Origin: Sulfurimonas sp.
GTDB lineage: Bacteria; Campylobacterota; Campylobacteria; Campylobacterales; Sulfurimonadaceae
DNA length: 9,758 bases
Assembly (NCBI GenBank): GCA_022712775.1
Contig: JAFLJZ010000158.1
Coordinates: forward strand, 1 to 9,758
Direction: 5' to 3'
Both the position numbers and the translations under genes were made by a program. Shown here piece after piece: positions 1 through 7,468 of the stretch; the first letter of the stretch is position 1; each line of letters begins with the position of its first letter. The notes below the pieces were generated by a model that had not been told where the DNA came from, did no database searches, and worked only from the letters and a program-made list of their open reading frames with translations.

Positions 1-98
1 CTCATGACTATGACACAGGTTATGAGGGATAGCCTTGGCAGTGCTTTAACCGCCAAAAATAAAACTAAAAAAGAAGTTATAAAATATTTCATCATCAT
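1..98 (-). CDS. N-terminal fragment of a secreted or membrane protein following mlaD; possible ABC-transporter auxiliary lipoprotein (partial, frame doubtful)
   Basis: The frame opens with three consecutive ATG codons (98-96, 95-93, 92-90). The first overlaps the mlaD stop by one base, and a GGTGAG ribosome-site-like stretch lies 8 nt before the third, which is the best-spaced start. The peptide begins MMMKYFITSFLVLFLAVKA, a short basic start plus hydrophobic core typical of a signal peptide, and stays open to the window edge (32 codons). In many bacteria an MlaE-MlaF-MlaD operon is followed by an auxiliary outer-membrane lipoprotein, so position suggests that role. However, no good lipobox is visible: the only Cys lies in LITC, a poor match. 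After codon 17 the codons become atypical for this AT-rich neighbourhood (CTG, AGG, CTA, TCC, CTC). The function is therefore inferred from position only, and the frame beyond about position 48 may be wrong. Confidence 0.45.
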   Translation of the reverse strand, partial: MMMKYFITSFLVLFLAVKALPRLSLITCVIVM

Positions 99-1057
99 TA
101 CTCACCTGGACCTTTTTTCGACTCTTCTTGTTTAAATAAAATATCCCCTGGACTTCTCTCATAAGTTTCCATCATGCTATCTAAGCGAATCATTAATTCT
201 TGCATATCTATAAGTGTATTATTCATTGTTGGCACTACATCACCTGCAATATCTTTAATATTGAACTCACCACTTGAAATTGCTCTTTTTATTTCATCCA
301 TTGAGGAGCGTATCCCAACATAACTGTTCATAATTGAACCAAATGATTCAGCAATATTATTTTCCCAACTAACACTTTTTTCTATAAATTTCTCTATATC
401 TGGAGTTAAATCATCTACTTTTTTTGTTAAGCTATTTAAGTTTTTCACACTTGCTTGCATATCGTTTATTGTCTCTTCATTGAGGGTTCTATCAATCTTT
501 TCTAAAATACTTGCTGTTCGTGTTAAAACTAATGATATTTGTCTTTGATTGTCATCATTAAGTAATTTTTCTGTTTGTGTAAGGGTAGTTGAGAGTTTAC
601 TCGATACAGTACCAAGTGACTGCTCAAAGTTTTCAAAAAATGATGGCACTGTTTGTATTACAGGGTATTTTTCATCCCCTTTAGTACCTAAGTCTTTTTT
701 ATCTCGTGAACCCATACTAAGGTTTATATAACTTAATCCTGTGATTCCCTGCGCTGTAAGTTTTGCAACAGTATCTTCTTTAATCGGAGTCGTTTTTAAA
801 ATTGTTACAAGAACTTCAACCTGTTCCATATTTTTTGGATTAATCTTTAAGCTAGTAACCTTTCCTACGCTAATACCTCTATATTTTACAGGAGCATCTA
901 TGTTAAGACCAAGAACAGATTCATCAAAATGAATGTTATATTTTTTCACTTCTTGTTCTGATGCTGGTTGCATTAACCAATACGTAAAACCTAACATTAA
1001 AATAATACCTATTACTACTACAAATCCAACAAGTGTATAATTTACCTTATTATTCAT
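98..1057 (-). CDS. mlaD: MlaD-like MCE-domain lipid-binding protein of an ABC transporter
   Basis: This is a 319-residue MCE protein, the periplasmic lipid-binding part of an Mla-type phospholipid transporter. An uncleaved N-terminal membrane helix spans about residues 8-29, with a short cytoplasmic N-terminus. The MCE domain covers about 38-117, with the usual features: a hydrophobic VLGLNIDAPVKYRGISVGKV stretch (48-67) and a TAQGITGLSYINL segment (101-113). The remainder (about 140-310) is hydrophilic and heptad-like, rich in Leu, Lys, Asp and Thr, as in the coiled-coil tails of longer MCE proteins. That makes it longer than E. coli MlaD (about 180 residues). The start ATG lies 3 nt after the mlaF stop; the nearest AAGGA is about 13 nt upstream, rather far, so translational coupling is likely. 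MlaD proteins form hexamers on MlaE in the inner membrane. Substrate and transport direction cannot be read from sequence. The family assignment is secure. Confidence 0.92.
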   Translation of the reverse strand: MNNKVNYTLVGFVVVIGIILMLGFTYWLMQPASEQEVKKYNIHFDESVLGLNIDAPVKYRGISVGKVTSLKINPKNMEQVEVLVTILKTTPIKEDTVAKLTAQGITGLSYINLSMGSRDKKDLGTKGDEKYPVIQTVPSFFENFEQSLGTVSSKLSTTLTQTEKLLNDDNQRQISLVLTRTASILEKIDRTLNEETINDMQASVKNLNSLTKKVDDLTPDIEKFIEKSVSWENNIAESFGSIMNSYVGIRSSMDEIKRAISSGEFNIKDIAGDVVPTMNNTLIDMQELMIRLDSMMETYERSPGDILFKQEESKKGPGE

Positions 1058-1060
1058 TAT

Positions 1061-1795
1061 CTAATTTATATCCTTAAAAAATGTTTGTATAAATTCACTT
1101 TCAACTGATTTAATATCAGTTAAACTACCCTCGTAGGCTATCTTTTTATCATCAATAATTGCTACGCGGTCAAGTGTATCATAAATTGATTGTAAATCAT
1201 GTGAAACCATCACTATCGTTAGACCTAACAAGTCACGAAGTTTTAAAATTAAACTATCAAAATCTCGTGCGGAAATTGGATCAAGTCCACTCGTTGGTTC
1301 ATCTAAAAATAATAATTTTGGATCCATAGCAAGTGCACGTGCAAGTGCCGACTTTTTCTTCATTCCTCCACTTATTTGTGAGGGGTAAAGAGCAGCATCT
1401 GCTGATTTAAGTCCTACAAGATTGATTTTAAAACGTACAATCTCATCTATCATTTTTGAGGATAAGTCACTGTACTCTATTAAAGGTAGCGCAATATTTT
1501 CTGCTACAGTTAGAGAAGAAAAAAGTGCTCCTGCTTGAAATAAAACACCCCATTCACGTCGAAGTTTTTGTGCATTATGGTTAGAAATATTTGATAAATC
1601 ATTCCCTAGAATATTTATACTACCACTATGAGTCTTTTGCAGCATAACCATTTCACGAAGTAGTGTTGTTTTCCCACATCCACTTGGTCCTAAGAGTCCA
1701 TATATTTCACCTTGCTCAATACGGAGGTTTAAACCATTGTGAACAAGTCTATTATCAAAAATTGTTGTAACATTTTTTACTTCAATAATACTCAT
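1061..1795 (-). CDS. mlaF: MlaF-like ABC transporter ATP-binding protein
   Basis: This 244-residue nucleotide-binding subunit powers the Mla-type lipid transporter at the inner-membrane cytoplasmic face. All ABC ATPase motifs are intact: Walker A GPSGCGKT (36-43), Q-loop Q87 in VLFQAGALF, signature ISGGM (141-145), Walker B LLFLDE (161-166) with catalytic E166, D-loop SGLDP (169-173) and switch His199 in MVSHD. The FQAGALFSSLTVAENIALPL stretch (86-105) and the KKKSALARALA run after the signature are typical of the MlaF/Ttg2A group rather than of importers for small solutes. The start ATG lies one base after the mlaE stop, with AGG 8 nt upstream, so expression is tightly coupled to the permease. 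Length matches the family (about 240-270). Confidence 0.93.
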   Translation of the reverse strand: MSIIEVKNVTTIFDNRLVHNGLNLRIEQGEIYGLLGPSGCGKTTLLREMVMLQKTHSGSINILGNDLSNISNHNAQKLRREWGVLFQAGALFSSLTVAENIALPLIEYSDLSSKMIDEIVRFKINLVGLKSADAALYPSQISGGMKKKSALARALAMDPKLLFLDEPTSGLDPISARDFDSLILKLRDLLGLTIVMVSHDLQSIYDTLDRVAIIDDKKIAYEGSLTDIKSVESEFIQTFFKDIN

Positions 1796-1796
1796 A

Positions 1797-2912
1797 CTAT
1801 ATACCTAAGTTTGTAAAAGCAATTGAGAATAATGCATCACATACAATAACTGCGAAGATAGATTCCACAACACTCTTAGTGGTATTAAACCCTATACTTT
1901 GTGTATCATTCTTAACCATTAAACCTCTATAAATTCCTATACTTGCAATCAAAAATGCAAAAAATGGACCCTTTATGATTCCAATGAAAAAATGTTTAAC
2001 CGCAACAACCTCAGTAAATCTATCTAAAAAGAGTGTTGGTGTGATTTGTAGGTCAATATTTGCTACTAACATTCCTCCCATAACACCCATTATATCTGCC
2101 ACAAAAATGAGTATTGGCATTACTATCATAAGGGCTATAATACGAGGCATAACTAAGAATATATATGGGTCAAAGCCCATTGTTCGCATAGCATCTAATT
2201 CTTCTGTAATTTTCATAGCCCCTATTTGGGCAGTAAAAGCCGAACCACTTCTTCCCGCTATAACAATAGCAGTGATTAAGGGTGCTAACTCACGAAGTAT
2301 AGAAATTCCGAGCATATCAACTAAAAATATATTTGCTCCGTATATCTTTAATTGGTATGCTGATTGATAAGCTACTACTAAACCGATTAAAAAACTCGTT
2401 AAAGCGATAATAGGTAGTGCCTTGATTCCACTCTCATGTATTTCAAAAGCTATCTCTTTAAACCTTATATTTTTTACAGATTTTAAATAGTGTAGTTTTG
2501 TAGCAAATAAATTTCCTAAAAAATCAAAAAATGACAATAATCCAAGATAATTATCATAAACCTTTCTTCCAAAAGAATTGATAGGTGTACTTTTCTTCTC
2601 TTGGAGAAGTGGGTCAGATTTAGATAATTGTGTTTTAACTAAAAGAAGGTTATCTTCTACTTCTTTTAATGATGTGTATATTTCCACCTGTTTATCTGCA
2701 TATTTATTTTCTAAGTTATATATAAAAATAGCTGCCGCTGTATCCATAGATACAACATTTCTTAAATCAATTTCTATAAAATCAATTTGAGAAAGATTGA
2801 GTATGTCAATTTGTTTTTGAAAGTTTGTAAGTGTATAAAGGTTTAACTCCTCTCTAAATTTTAAGAGGAGTTTATTGTCACTAAAAGATATATCTAAAGA
2901 GGAATTATTCAT
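1797..2912 (-). CDS. mlaE: STAS-domain-containing MlaE-family lipid ABC transporter permease
   Basis: This 371-residue permease has an N-terminal STAS domain (about 1-95) fused to an MlaE permease domain (about 115-371). In E. coli the STAS part is a separate protein, MlaB, which binds MlaF and is needed for activity; the fusion does both jobs in one chain. The STAS core FIEIDLRNVVSMDTAA (45-60) keeps a Thr (T58) where MlaB has a functionally important Thr. The permease hallmark runs from RELAPLITAIVIAGRSGSAF (207-226) on through QIGAMKITEELDAMRTMGFDP (229-249). Hydrophobic membrane segments lie about 165-185, 195-220, 255-285, 308-328 and 350-371. The start is 8 nt after the cheW stop and has no recognisable purine-rich ribosome site: the upstream bases are T-rich. 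There is no other ATG until M56, so translation probably depends on ribosomes finishing cheW. Confidence 0.92.
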   Translation of the reverse strand: MNNSSLDISFSDNKLLLKFREELNLYTLTNFQKQIDILNLSQIDFIEIDLRNVVSMDTAAAIFIYNLENKYADKQVEIYTSLKEVEDNLLLVKTQLSKSDPLLQEKKSTPINSFGRKVYDNYLGLLSFFDFLGNLFATKLHYLKSVKNIRFKEIAFEIHESGIKALPIIALTSFLIGLVVAYQSAYQLKIYGANIFLVDMLGISILRELAPLITAIVIAGRSGSAFTAQIGAMKITEELDAMRTMGFDPYIFLVMPRIIALMIVMPILIFVADIMGVMGGMLVANIDLQITPTLFLDRFTEVVAVKHFFIGIIKGPFFAFLIASIGIYRGLMVKNDTQSIGFNTTKSVVESIFAVIVCDALFSIAFTNLGI

Positions 2913-2920
2913 AAAAAGTA

Positions 2921-3415
2921 TTAAAAATCTCGCTCAAGAAGTTTATTTACCTTAAGGATAGTCAATATTTTTTCCTCTTGTTTACCAACACCTTCAATCA
3001 TACTATCTTCAGATGCAATAGTATCAGGTGGAGGACCAATATCTGTTTTTTTAAGTCTAATTGCCGCTGTTAATCTGTCAATCAAAAAACCAGCAACTTC
3101 ATCATCTTGTGTTAAAACAAAAACTCTTGTTTCATCATTATGATTCTTTTTAGCAAGTCCAAACTTAACACGAAGGTCAATAAGTGGAATCACAGAACCA
3201 CGAAGATTAAATACACCCAAAACATACTCCGGTGTCTGAGGCACTCTCGTCCAAGAAATAGGTTTAATAATCTCTTGAATCGTTAAGATAGGCACAGCAT
3301 ATTCTTCTTCACCAATGATAAATCCAACTAACTGGACAATATCATCTGACTGGTCTAATCCAGTATCTATCGCTTCGCTTTGCTTATTAATAATATCTTT
3401 TAATTTATCACTCAT
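2921..3415 (-). CDS. cheW: CheW chemotaxis coupling protein
   Basis: This 164-residue protein has a single CheW domain (about 26-160) that links chemoreceptors to CheA in the polar signalling array in the cytoplasm. Key family features are visible: IIGEEEYAVPILTIQEII (33-50), the VPQTPEYVLGVFNLRGSVIP segment (58-77) with the conserved Arg (R72) that contacts receptors, and the EEKILTILKVNKLL end (147-160). A short polar N-terminal tail of about 25 residues precedes the domain. The start codon overlaps the cheA stop as ATGA (4 nt), with GGAG 8 nt upstream (3424-3427), so it is translationally coupled to cheA. Length fits the family. The lack of a receiver domain separates it from the CheV encoded two genes upstream. 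Confidence 0.94.
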   Translation of the reverse strand: MSDKLKDIINKQSEAIDTGLDQSDDIVQLVGFIIGEEEYAVPILTIQEIIKPISWTRVPQTPEYVLGVFNLRGSVIPLIDLRVKFGLAKKNHNDETRVFVLTQDDEVAGFLIDRLTAAIRLKKTDIGPPPDTIASEDSMIEGVGKQEEKILTILKVNKLLERDF

Positions 3416-5787
3416 GATAAGAACTCCGATTTAAAGTTAACATTTCTTTGAACTACGCTTGAAAGATAGTCAGCAGAATATGGTTTTGTAATATACTCAA
3501 CCATTCCAGATTCAACACCACGCATTCTATCAGACTTACCTGTACGAGAAGTCACAGCGATGAGAGGCAAGTTTTTATATTTATTATACTTTTTAATCTC
3601 AGTAGCAAGTGAATATCCATCCATTCTTGGCATCTCAATATCTACAAGCATCGCATCAAAATTATGTTCGCCTGATTTTAAAATATTGAGAGCTTCTTGA
3701 CCATCACTTGCTTCAACTAAAGTAACTCCAAGTCCTTCTAAGGCTTTTGTCATAATTAGTCTATCTGTCTTAGAATCATCAACAATCATTATTGTATAGT
3801 CACTCGCTTTTGTTTTTTCATGGCTTACTTGAGAAGCTTCACTTTGAACACTTACTGTTGCTTTAACACCTTTTGCCATTTGCATTAAGGCAACAACATC
3901 AACAATAAGAGTAACGCCACCATCACCACGGATAGTAGCTCCAGCGACACCTTCAATTCCTTTGAGGTAATCACCAAGTGATTTAATAACTATCTCTTCT
4001 TGACCAACAAGTGAATCAACTATAAGACCAAGCTTTTGAGCTCCTAAACCTAGAACAACAACATATGCATGTTCACCCGCATCTAAGATTCTATCTACCT
4101 CAAAAATATCACCAATATGAACAAGTGATAAAACTTCCTCACGAAGTCGCATTACTGAACGACTCTCAACTGTATAAATTTCTTCTTGTGAGATTCTAAC
4201 AGTCTCAAGAACTGATGCTAATGGAATCGCATAATACTCTTCTTGAACACCAACTAAAAGTGCTTGAATAATTGCAAGCGTTAGAGGTATTTTTAGTTTT
4301 ATAGAAGTACCTCCTCCTAATTCACTGTCAATATCAATAATTCCATTAAGCTTTTCAATGTTTGTTTTAACAACATCCATACCAACACCACGACCAGATA
4401 CATTTGTAACTGCTGCTGCTGTTGAGAAACCTGGTCTAAATATAAGGGCAAAAGCTTCTTTATCACTCATAGAATCAGCTTCTTTTTCTGTAATCATGCC
4501 TTTTTCAACGCATTTATTTTTCAGCATATCAACATCAAGCCCTTTACCATCATCATCTATCTGGATAACAATAGCGTTTCCTTCATTGTATGCTTTTAAC
4601 TTAATAGTACCTGTTTCAGATTTCCCTGCAGCTAAACGAACATCTGGCATCTCGACACCATGGTCACATGAATTACGAATAATGTGAACAAGTGGATCAC
4701 CTATTTCTTCAACGATTGATTTATCAAGCTCTGTTTCTTCACCAGAGATTTCAAGTTCTATTTTTTTGTTAAGTTCACGCGTTAAATCACGAATCATTCG
4801 AGGGAACTTGTTAAATACTTTTCCAATAGGAAGCATTCTTGTTTTCATAACCGCAATTTGAAGATCTGTTGTTACAAGAGAAACGATAGATACAACTTGA
4901 TTAAGCTCTTCTAAAAATTCTTCACCCTCATAACGCTCTTCAACATCATCATTAATCTTAATAAGTCTATTTTTAGCAAGAACAAGCTCACCAATAAGGT
5001 TCATTAAGTGATCAAGTCTTTTAACATCAACACGAATTGTCTGTTCAACCTGAGCAGGTGCTCTTTTTACAGGAGCGGCTGCTTTTGGTTCCTCTTTTTT
5101 AGCAACTACTACTGGTGCAGCAGGTGGTGGCGGAGGTGGCGGAGTTGCTTTGTCTGGAGTAGACTTAGCTTCTGGCTCCTCATCTGGAGAAGGAGGAGCT
5201 TCTGGAACTGATTCTCCAGCTGCAATTTTGGCAGCTCTTCTTGCCTTATCTTCATCTTGTCTTTGATTAAGAAGTCTCTCTATTTCTGCTTCTATATCAC
5301 TATCATCCATATTGTCATAATCAAGTTCTTCTTCCTCCGTAACTTCTTCAACTGGAGTTGCTTCTTCTACTGGAGCTGATTCAACGACAGGGACATCACC
5401 ATCTCCACCTGATACTTTATCAAGTCTTGCAACACAAGCAGACACATCAATTCCTGCATCTGCACTTGTATCACGGATAGTATTCAGAAGTGCTTTCATT
5501 AAATCTATAGATTCTAAAACTACATCCATAATATCGGGTGTAATAATTAAATCACCATGTCTTGCTTTATTTAAAACATCTTCCATATGATGTGTTAAAT
5601 GTGTTAAAACATCAAAGTTTAAAAAAGATGAAGCACCTTTGACTGTATGTGCAACACGAAAGATTCCGTTTAAAAGTTCTAAATCTTCTGGTGTATTTTC
5701 TAATTCAACTAAGTCTTCATCCAACTTTTCAACAAGTTCAAAAGATTCAACTAAAAAATCCTGTAGTATTTCCTGAAATTCATCCAT
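3412..5787 (-). CDS. cheA: CheA chemotaxis histidine kinase with C-terminal receiver domain (CheAY-type hybrid)
   Basis: This 791-residue kinase autophosphorylates and passes phosphate to response regulators, controlling the flagellar motor. Domains in order: Hpt (about 1-105) with phospho-His H47 in RVAHTVKGASSF; a long linker (about 125-245) with an acidic helix-forming part (146-190) and seven consecutive Pro (216-222); a dimerisation domain (about 248-310); the ATPase domain with N-box HIIRNSCDHG (N372), DDGKG (412-416) and GRGVG (465-469); a CheW-like domain (about 500-640); and a receiver (about 664-785). The receiver has acidic D670/D671, phosphoacceptor D716, T746 and K768, all intact. 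A CheA with a fused receiver is known in Campylobacter and Helicobacter. No clear CheY-binding P2 domain is visible; the linker takes its place. The start is preceded by AGGAG (5795-5799) at 7 nt spacing, overlapping the cheV stop. Confidence 0.95.
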   Translation of the reverse strand: MDEFQEILQDFLVESFELVEKLDEDLVELENTPEDLELLNGIFRVAHTVKGASSFLNFDVLTHLTHHMEDVLNKARHGDLIITPDIMDVVLESIDLMKALLNTIRDTSADAGIDVSACVARLDKVSGGDGDVPVVESAPVEEATPVEEVTEEEELDYDNMDDSDIEAEIERLLNQRQDEDKARRAAKIAAGESVPEAPPSPDEEPEAKSTPDKATPPPPPPPAAPVVVAKKEEPKAAAPVKRAPAQVEQTIRVDVKRLDHLMNLIGELVLAKNRLIKINDDVEERYEGEEFLEELNQVVSIVSLVTTDLQIAVMKTRMLPIGKVFNKFPRMIRDLTRELNKKIELEISGEETELDKSIVEEIGDPLVHIIRNSCDHGVEMPDVRLAAGKSETGTIKLKAYNEGNAIVIQIDDDGKGLDVDMLKNKCVEKGMITEKEADSMSDKEAFALIFRPGFSTAAAVTNVSGRGVGMDVVKTNIEKLNGIIDIDSELGGGTSIKLKIPLTLAIIQALLVGVQEEYYAIPLASVLETVRISQEEIYTVESRSVMRLREEVLSLVHIGDIFEVDRILDAGEHAYVVVLGLGAQKLGLIVDSLVGQEEIVIKSLGDYLKGIEGVAGATIRGDGGVTLIVDVVALMQMAKGVKATVSVQSEASQVSHEKTKASDYTIMIVDDSKTDRLIMTKALEGLGVTLVEASDGQEALNILKSGEHNFDAMLVDIEMPRMDGYSLATEIKKYNKYKNLPLIAVTSRTGKSDRMRGVESGMVEYITKPYSADYLSSVVQRNVNFKSEFLS
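3620..3638. repeat. 19-nt exact repeat, copy 1 (cheA receiver)
   Basis: The plus-strand sequence TCCATTCTTGGCATCTCAA encodes the conserved EMPRMD core after the phosphoacceptor Asp of the CheA receiver on the minus strand. It is identical to 5994-6012 in cheV. Beyond the 19 nt the copies differ after one base on each side. This is a paralogous coding repeat, not a mobile or regulatory repeat. Confidence 0.6.
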
Positions 5788-5799
5788 ATTTATACTCCT
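5788..5799 (-). promoter_or_regulatory. Ribosome binding site fixing the cheA start
   Basis: On the minus strand AGGAG occupies 5795-5799, followed by 7 nt and the cheA ATG at 5787. The AGG overlaps the last bases of the cheV TAG stop (5798-5800), so a ribosome ending cheV sits directly on the cheA initiation site. The spacing strongly supports ATG 5787 as the start. Confidence 0.75.
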
Positions 5800-6736
5800 A
5801 CTTCATATGTGCACGAACAACTCGTGACACTTCATCATAAAATGTGCTAGCTTCAAACTTAACTAAATAAGCTTCTCCACCTGCTTCTTTTCCTCTACCC
5901 TCACTAAAACTATCACTAATAGATGAGTTAAAGATAATTGGTATATTATTAAATCTTCCATCTTCTTTTACATTTGCAGCAAAATGAAAACCGTCCATTC
6001 TTGGCATCTCAACATCAGAAAGAATCAACTTTAAATTATCTGATATAGAATTACCATAGGTACCATAGAGGTCATCGAGTTTTTCTAAACCTTCTTGTCC
6101 ATCAATCGCTTCAATAACTTGGAAACCCATTTTTGTGAGTGCTTCTTTTACAATTTTTCTAGCCGTTGCACTATCATCAAGAATAAGAGCTAAACCAGAA
6201 AAAGTTTCTTGGTCATGTGGCATAGCATCTACATCAGGCTCATATAACCCTAAATCTTGTACAACACTCTCAAGGTCTAAAATAAGAAGAACGCTGTCTC
6301 CTTCTATTTTTGTTACACCGGTGATTTTACTACCATCTAAACTACCAGTACCACTTGCAAAAGTAGCCGGTTCAATATCACTCCAGTTTATTCTACGAAT
6401 TCTTTTTGCTTCGTGAACAATAAAACCTATAAGAACATTGTTAAACTCTGTAATAATTATTCTTAAATCTTTCTCTAAACCTTCAGGGGGTGTGATACTC
6501 ATCCAGTTTGCAAGATTGACTACAGGGATTACAACATCACGAAGATCAAAAATACCCTCTATATACTCAGGTGTACCAGGAAGCTCAGTGAGTTTAGGGA
6601 CACGAATAATTTCACGTACCTTTGAAACATTGATTCCATATATACCCTCATATACGCCATCCTCAGTTTGACTAAATATTCGAAAATCTACAAGTTCCAT
6701 TTCATTAGAACCAACTTTTAACGAATTTTCATCCAT
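5798..6736 (-). CDS. cheV: CheV chemotaxis scaffold: CheW domain fused to receiver
   Basis: This 312-residue adaptor combines a CheW-like domain (about 14-165) with a C-terminal receiver (about 181-308). It couples receptors to CheA, and its receiver is thought to accept phosphate from CheA for adaptation or as a sink. In the first domain, GIYGINVSKVREIIRVPKL (31-49) and the GIFDLRDVVIPVVNL segment (61-75) are CheW signatures; R66 is the conserved Arg. In the second, D187/D188, phosphoacceptor D241 within LILSDVEMPRMDG, S271 in the switch position and K293 are present, so it should be phosphorylatable. The ending VKF rather than VKP around K293 fits CheV receivers. The start has a near-perfect AAGGAG (6745-6750) 8 nt upstream that overlaps the stop of the preceding gene. 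Campylobacter and Helicobacter carry CheV proteins of this layout. Confidence 0.94.
   Translation of the reverse strand: MDENSLKVGSNEMELVDFRIFSQTEDGVYEGIYGINVSKVREIIRVPKLTELPGTPEYIEGIFDLRDVVIPVVNLANWMSITPPEGLEKDLRIIITEFNNVLIGFIVHEAKRIRRINWSDIEPATFASGTGSLDGSKITGVTKIEGDSVLLILDLESVVQDLGLYEPDVDAMPHDQETFSGLALILDDSATARKIVKEALTKMGFQVIEAIDGQEGLEKLDDLYGTYGNSISDNLKLILSDVEMPRMDGFHFAANVKEDGRFNNIPIIFNSSISDSFSEGRGKEAGGEAYLVKFEASTFYDEVSRVVRAHMK
5994..6012. repeat. 19-nt exact repeat, copy 2 (cheV receiver)
   Basis: This copy is identical to 3620-3638. On the minus strand it encodes the EMPRMD core next to D241 of CheV. The match reflects either strong codon-level conservation or past conversion between the two receiver-coding segments. 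Confidence 0.6.
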
Positions 6737-6750
6737 GTTTATGTCTCCTT
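6737..6750 (-). promoter_or_regulatory. Strong ribosome binding site for cheV
   Basis: On the minus strand AAGGAG (6745-6750) is followed by 8 nt and the cheV ATG. It is the best Shine-Dalgarno match in the window. It overlaps the TAA stop (6749-6751) of the phosphoesterase gene, favouring coupled but efficient translation of the chemotaxis genes. Confidence 0.75.
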
Positions 6751-7468
6751 ACGAGAAAATATTTTCTTCTAATAATTCTTTGTCTTTACTCGATTTTACA
6801 ATAAAATATCTTTGATTGCAAGCAAAAGCTGCTAAATTTACATACTCCATATTATCAAGTTTTATTATCTTGTTTTGATGGAAGTGTCCCTCTATAAAAT
6901 AGTCACATTCATAATTATTTTCTATCCTTTTTTTGATAAAGCCATCAAACCACAAAAGCTCTTTACAGTCATCTTTTTTACCTAAATATGTATCAAGCTT
7001 AGCTAATAAATATGTATCAAAAAGATTTAAAAATTTTAAAAATAATTTATTTCGGACAATACTAGTATATAACTGATAAAGAAAAGGAGCATCAAAATCA
7101 CCATGTGCTAATATAACTTTCTTATCTGCAAAAGAGCATACTATAGGTTGCTTTGCAATTGGTACAACCCTTACATTTGGAAATATCTCTTGAAGGTTAA
7201 AATCATGATTCCCTTCTAAGTAAATCACTTCTATCTCTTGTGTAAGTTGATTTATTGTAGCTATTAATTCTTGATTAGTCTTATGAGTTGCAGTTATTCC
7301 ACCAAAAAGGGCATCAAAAATATCACCCATTAAAATAAGTTGTGTTGGAAGAAGTTTTTTAGATTTGATAGCTTTAAAAAAGTTTAAAAGCTCGGGACGG
7401 GAAGATGAATAGTGAGCATCTGATACAACAAATGCTCCCTCTTTTAATTCAATATCACTATGGTACAT
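6749..7468 (-). CDS. Calcineurin-like metallophosphoesterase, LpxH-like (putative UDP-2,3-diacylglucosamine diphosphatase)
   Basis: From ATG 7468 this is a 239-residue cytoplasmic metallophosphoesterase. All two-metal motifs are present in order: SDAH (D17, H19), GD (D49) in LILMGDIFDALFGG, GNHD (N87, H88), a His in ILAHGDFD (H122), and GHFH (H195, H197). The HGDFD, LYT and FIEGHFHQNK segments and the overall length resemble LpxH and related UDP-2,3-diacylglucosamine hydrolases, which make lipid X in lipid A synthesis. The exact substrate is inferred, not shown. A longer frame starts at TTG 7501, but its extra 11 residues (MKRVREFQILR) are only the shadow of the argC end, and the conserved family start is close to MYHSDIELKEGAFVVSDAH. 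From ATG 7468 it overlaps argC by 11 nt; GAGGG lies about 16 nt upstream, so translation is probably coupled. Alternatives include a general phosphodiesterase or nucleotide hydrolase. Confidence 0.83.
   Translation of the reverse strand: MYHSDIELKEGAFVVSDAHYSSSRPELLNFFKAIKSKKLLPTQLILMGDIFDALFGGITATHKTNQELIATINQLTQEIEVIYLEGNHDFNLQEIFPNVRVVPIAKQPIVCSFADKKVILAHGDFDAPFLYQLYTSIVRNKLFLKFLNLFDTYLLAKLDTYLGKKDDCKELLWFDGFIKKRIENNYECDYFIEGHFHQNKIIKLDNMEYVNLAAFACNQRYFIVKSSKDKELLEENIFS

Noticed and set aside
4..135. Plus-strand frame from the left edge beginning LMTMTQVMRDSLG and ending at a TAA near 135
   Set aside because: It overlaps the end of mlaD on the other strand and mirrors the signal-peptide start. 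It has no visible ribosome site or recognisable domain, although a convergent gene end cannot be fully excluded without the flanking sequence.
1975..2367. 130-codon plus-strand frame opposite mlaE
   Set aside because: It lies fully antisense to the conserved MlaE permease domain. Its Ile/Thr/Pro-rich composition is what complementing membrane-protein codons produces.
5008..5211. Plus-strand frame opposite the CheA linker, rich in Trp, Arg and Ser
   Set aside because: It is the antisense shadow of the Pro/Ala/Glu-rich linker codons. It has no ribosome site and no plausible protein composition.
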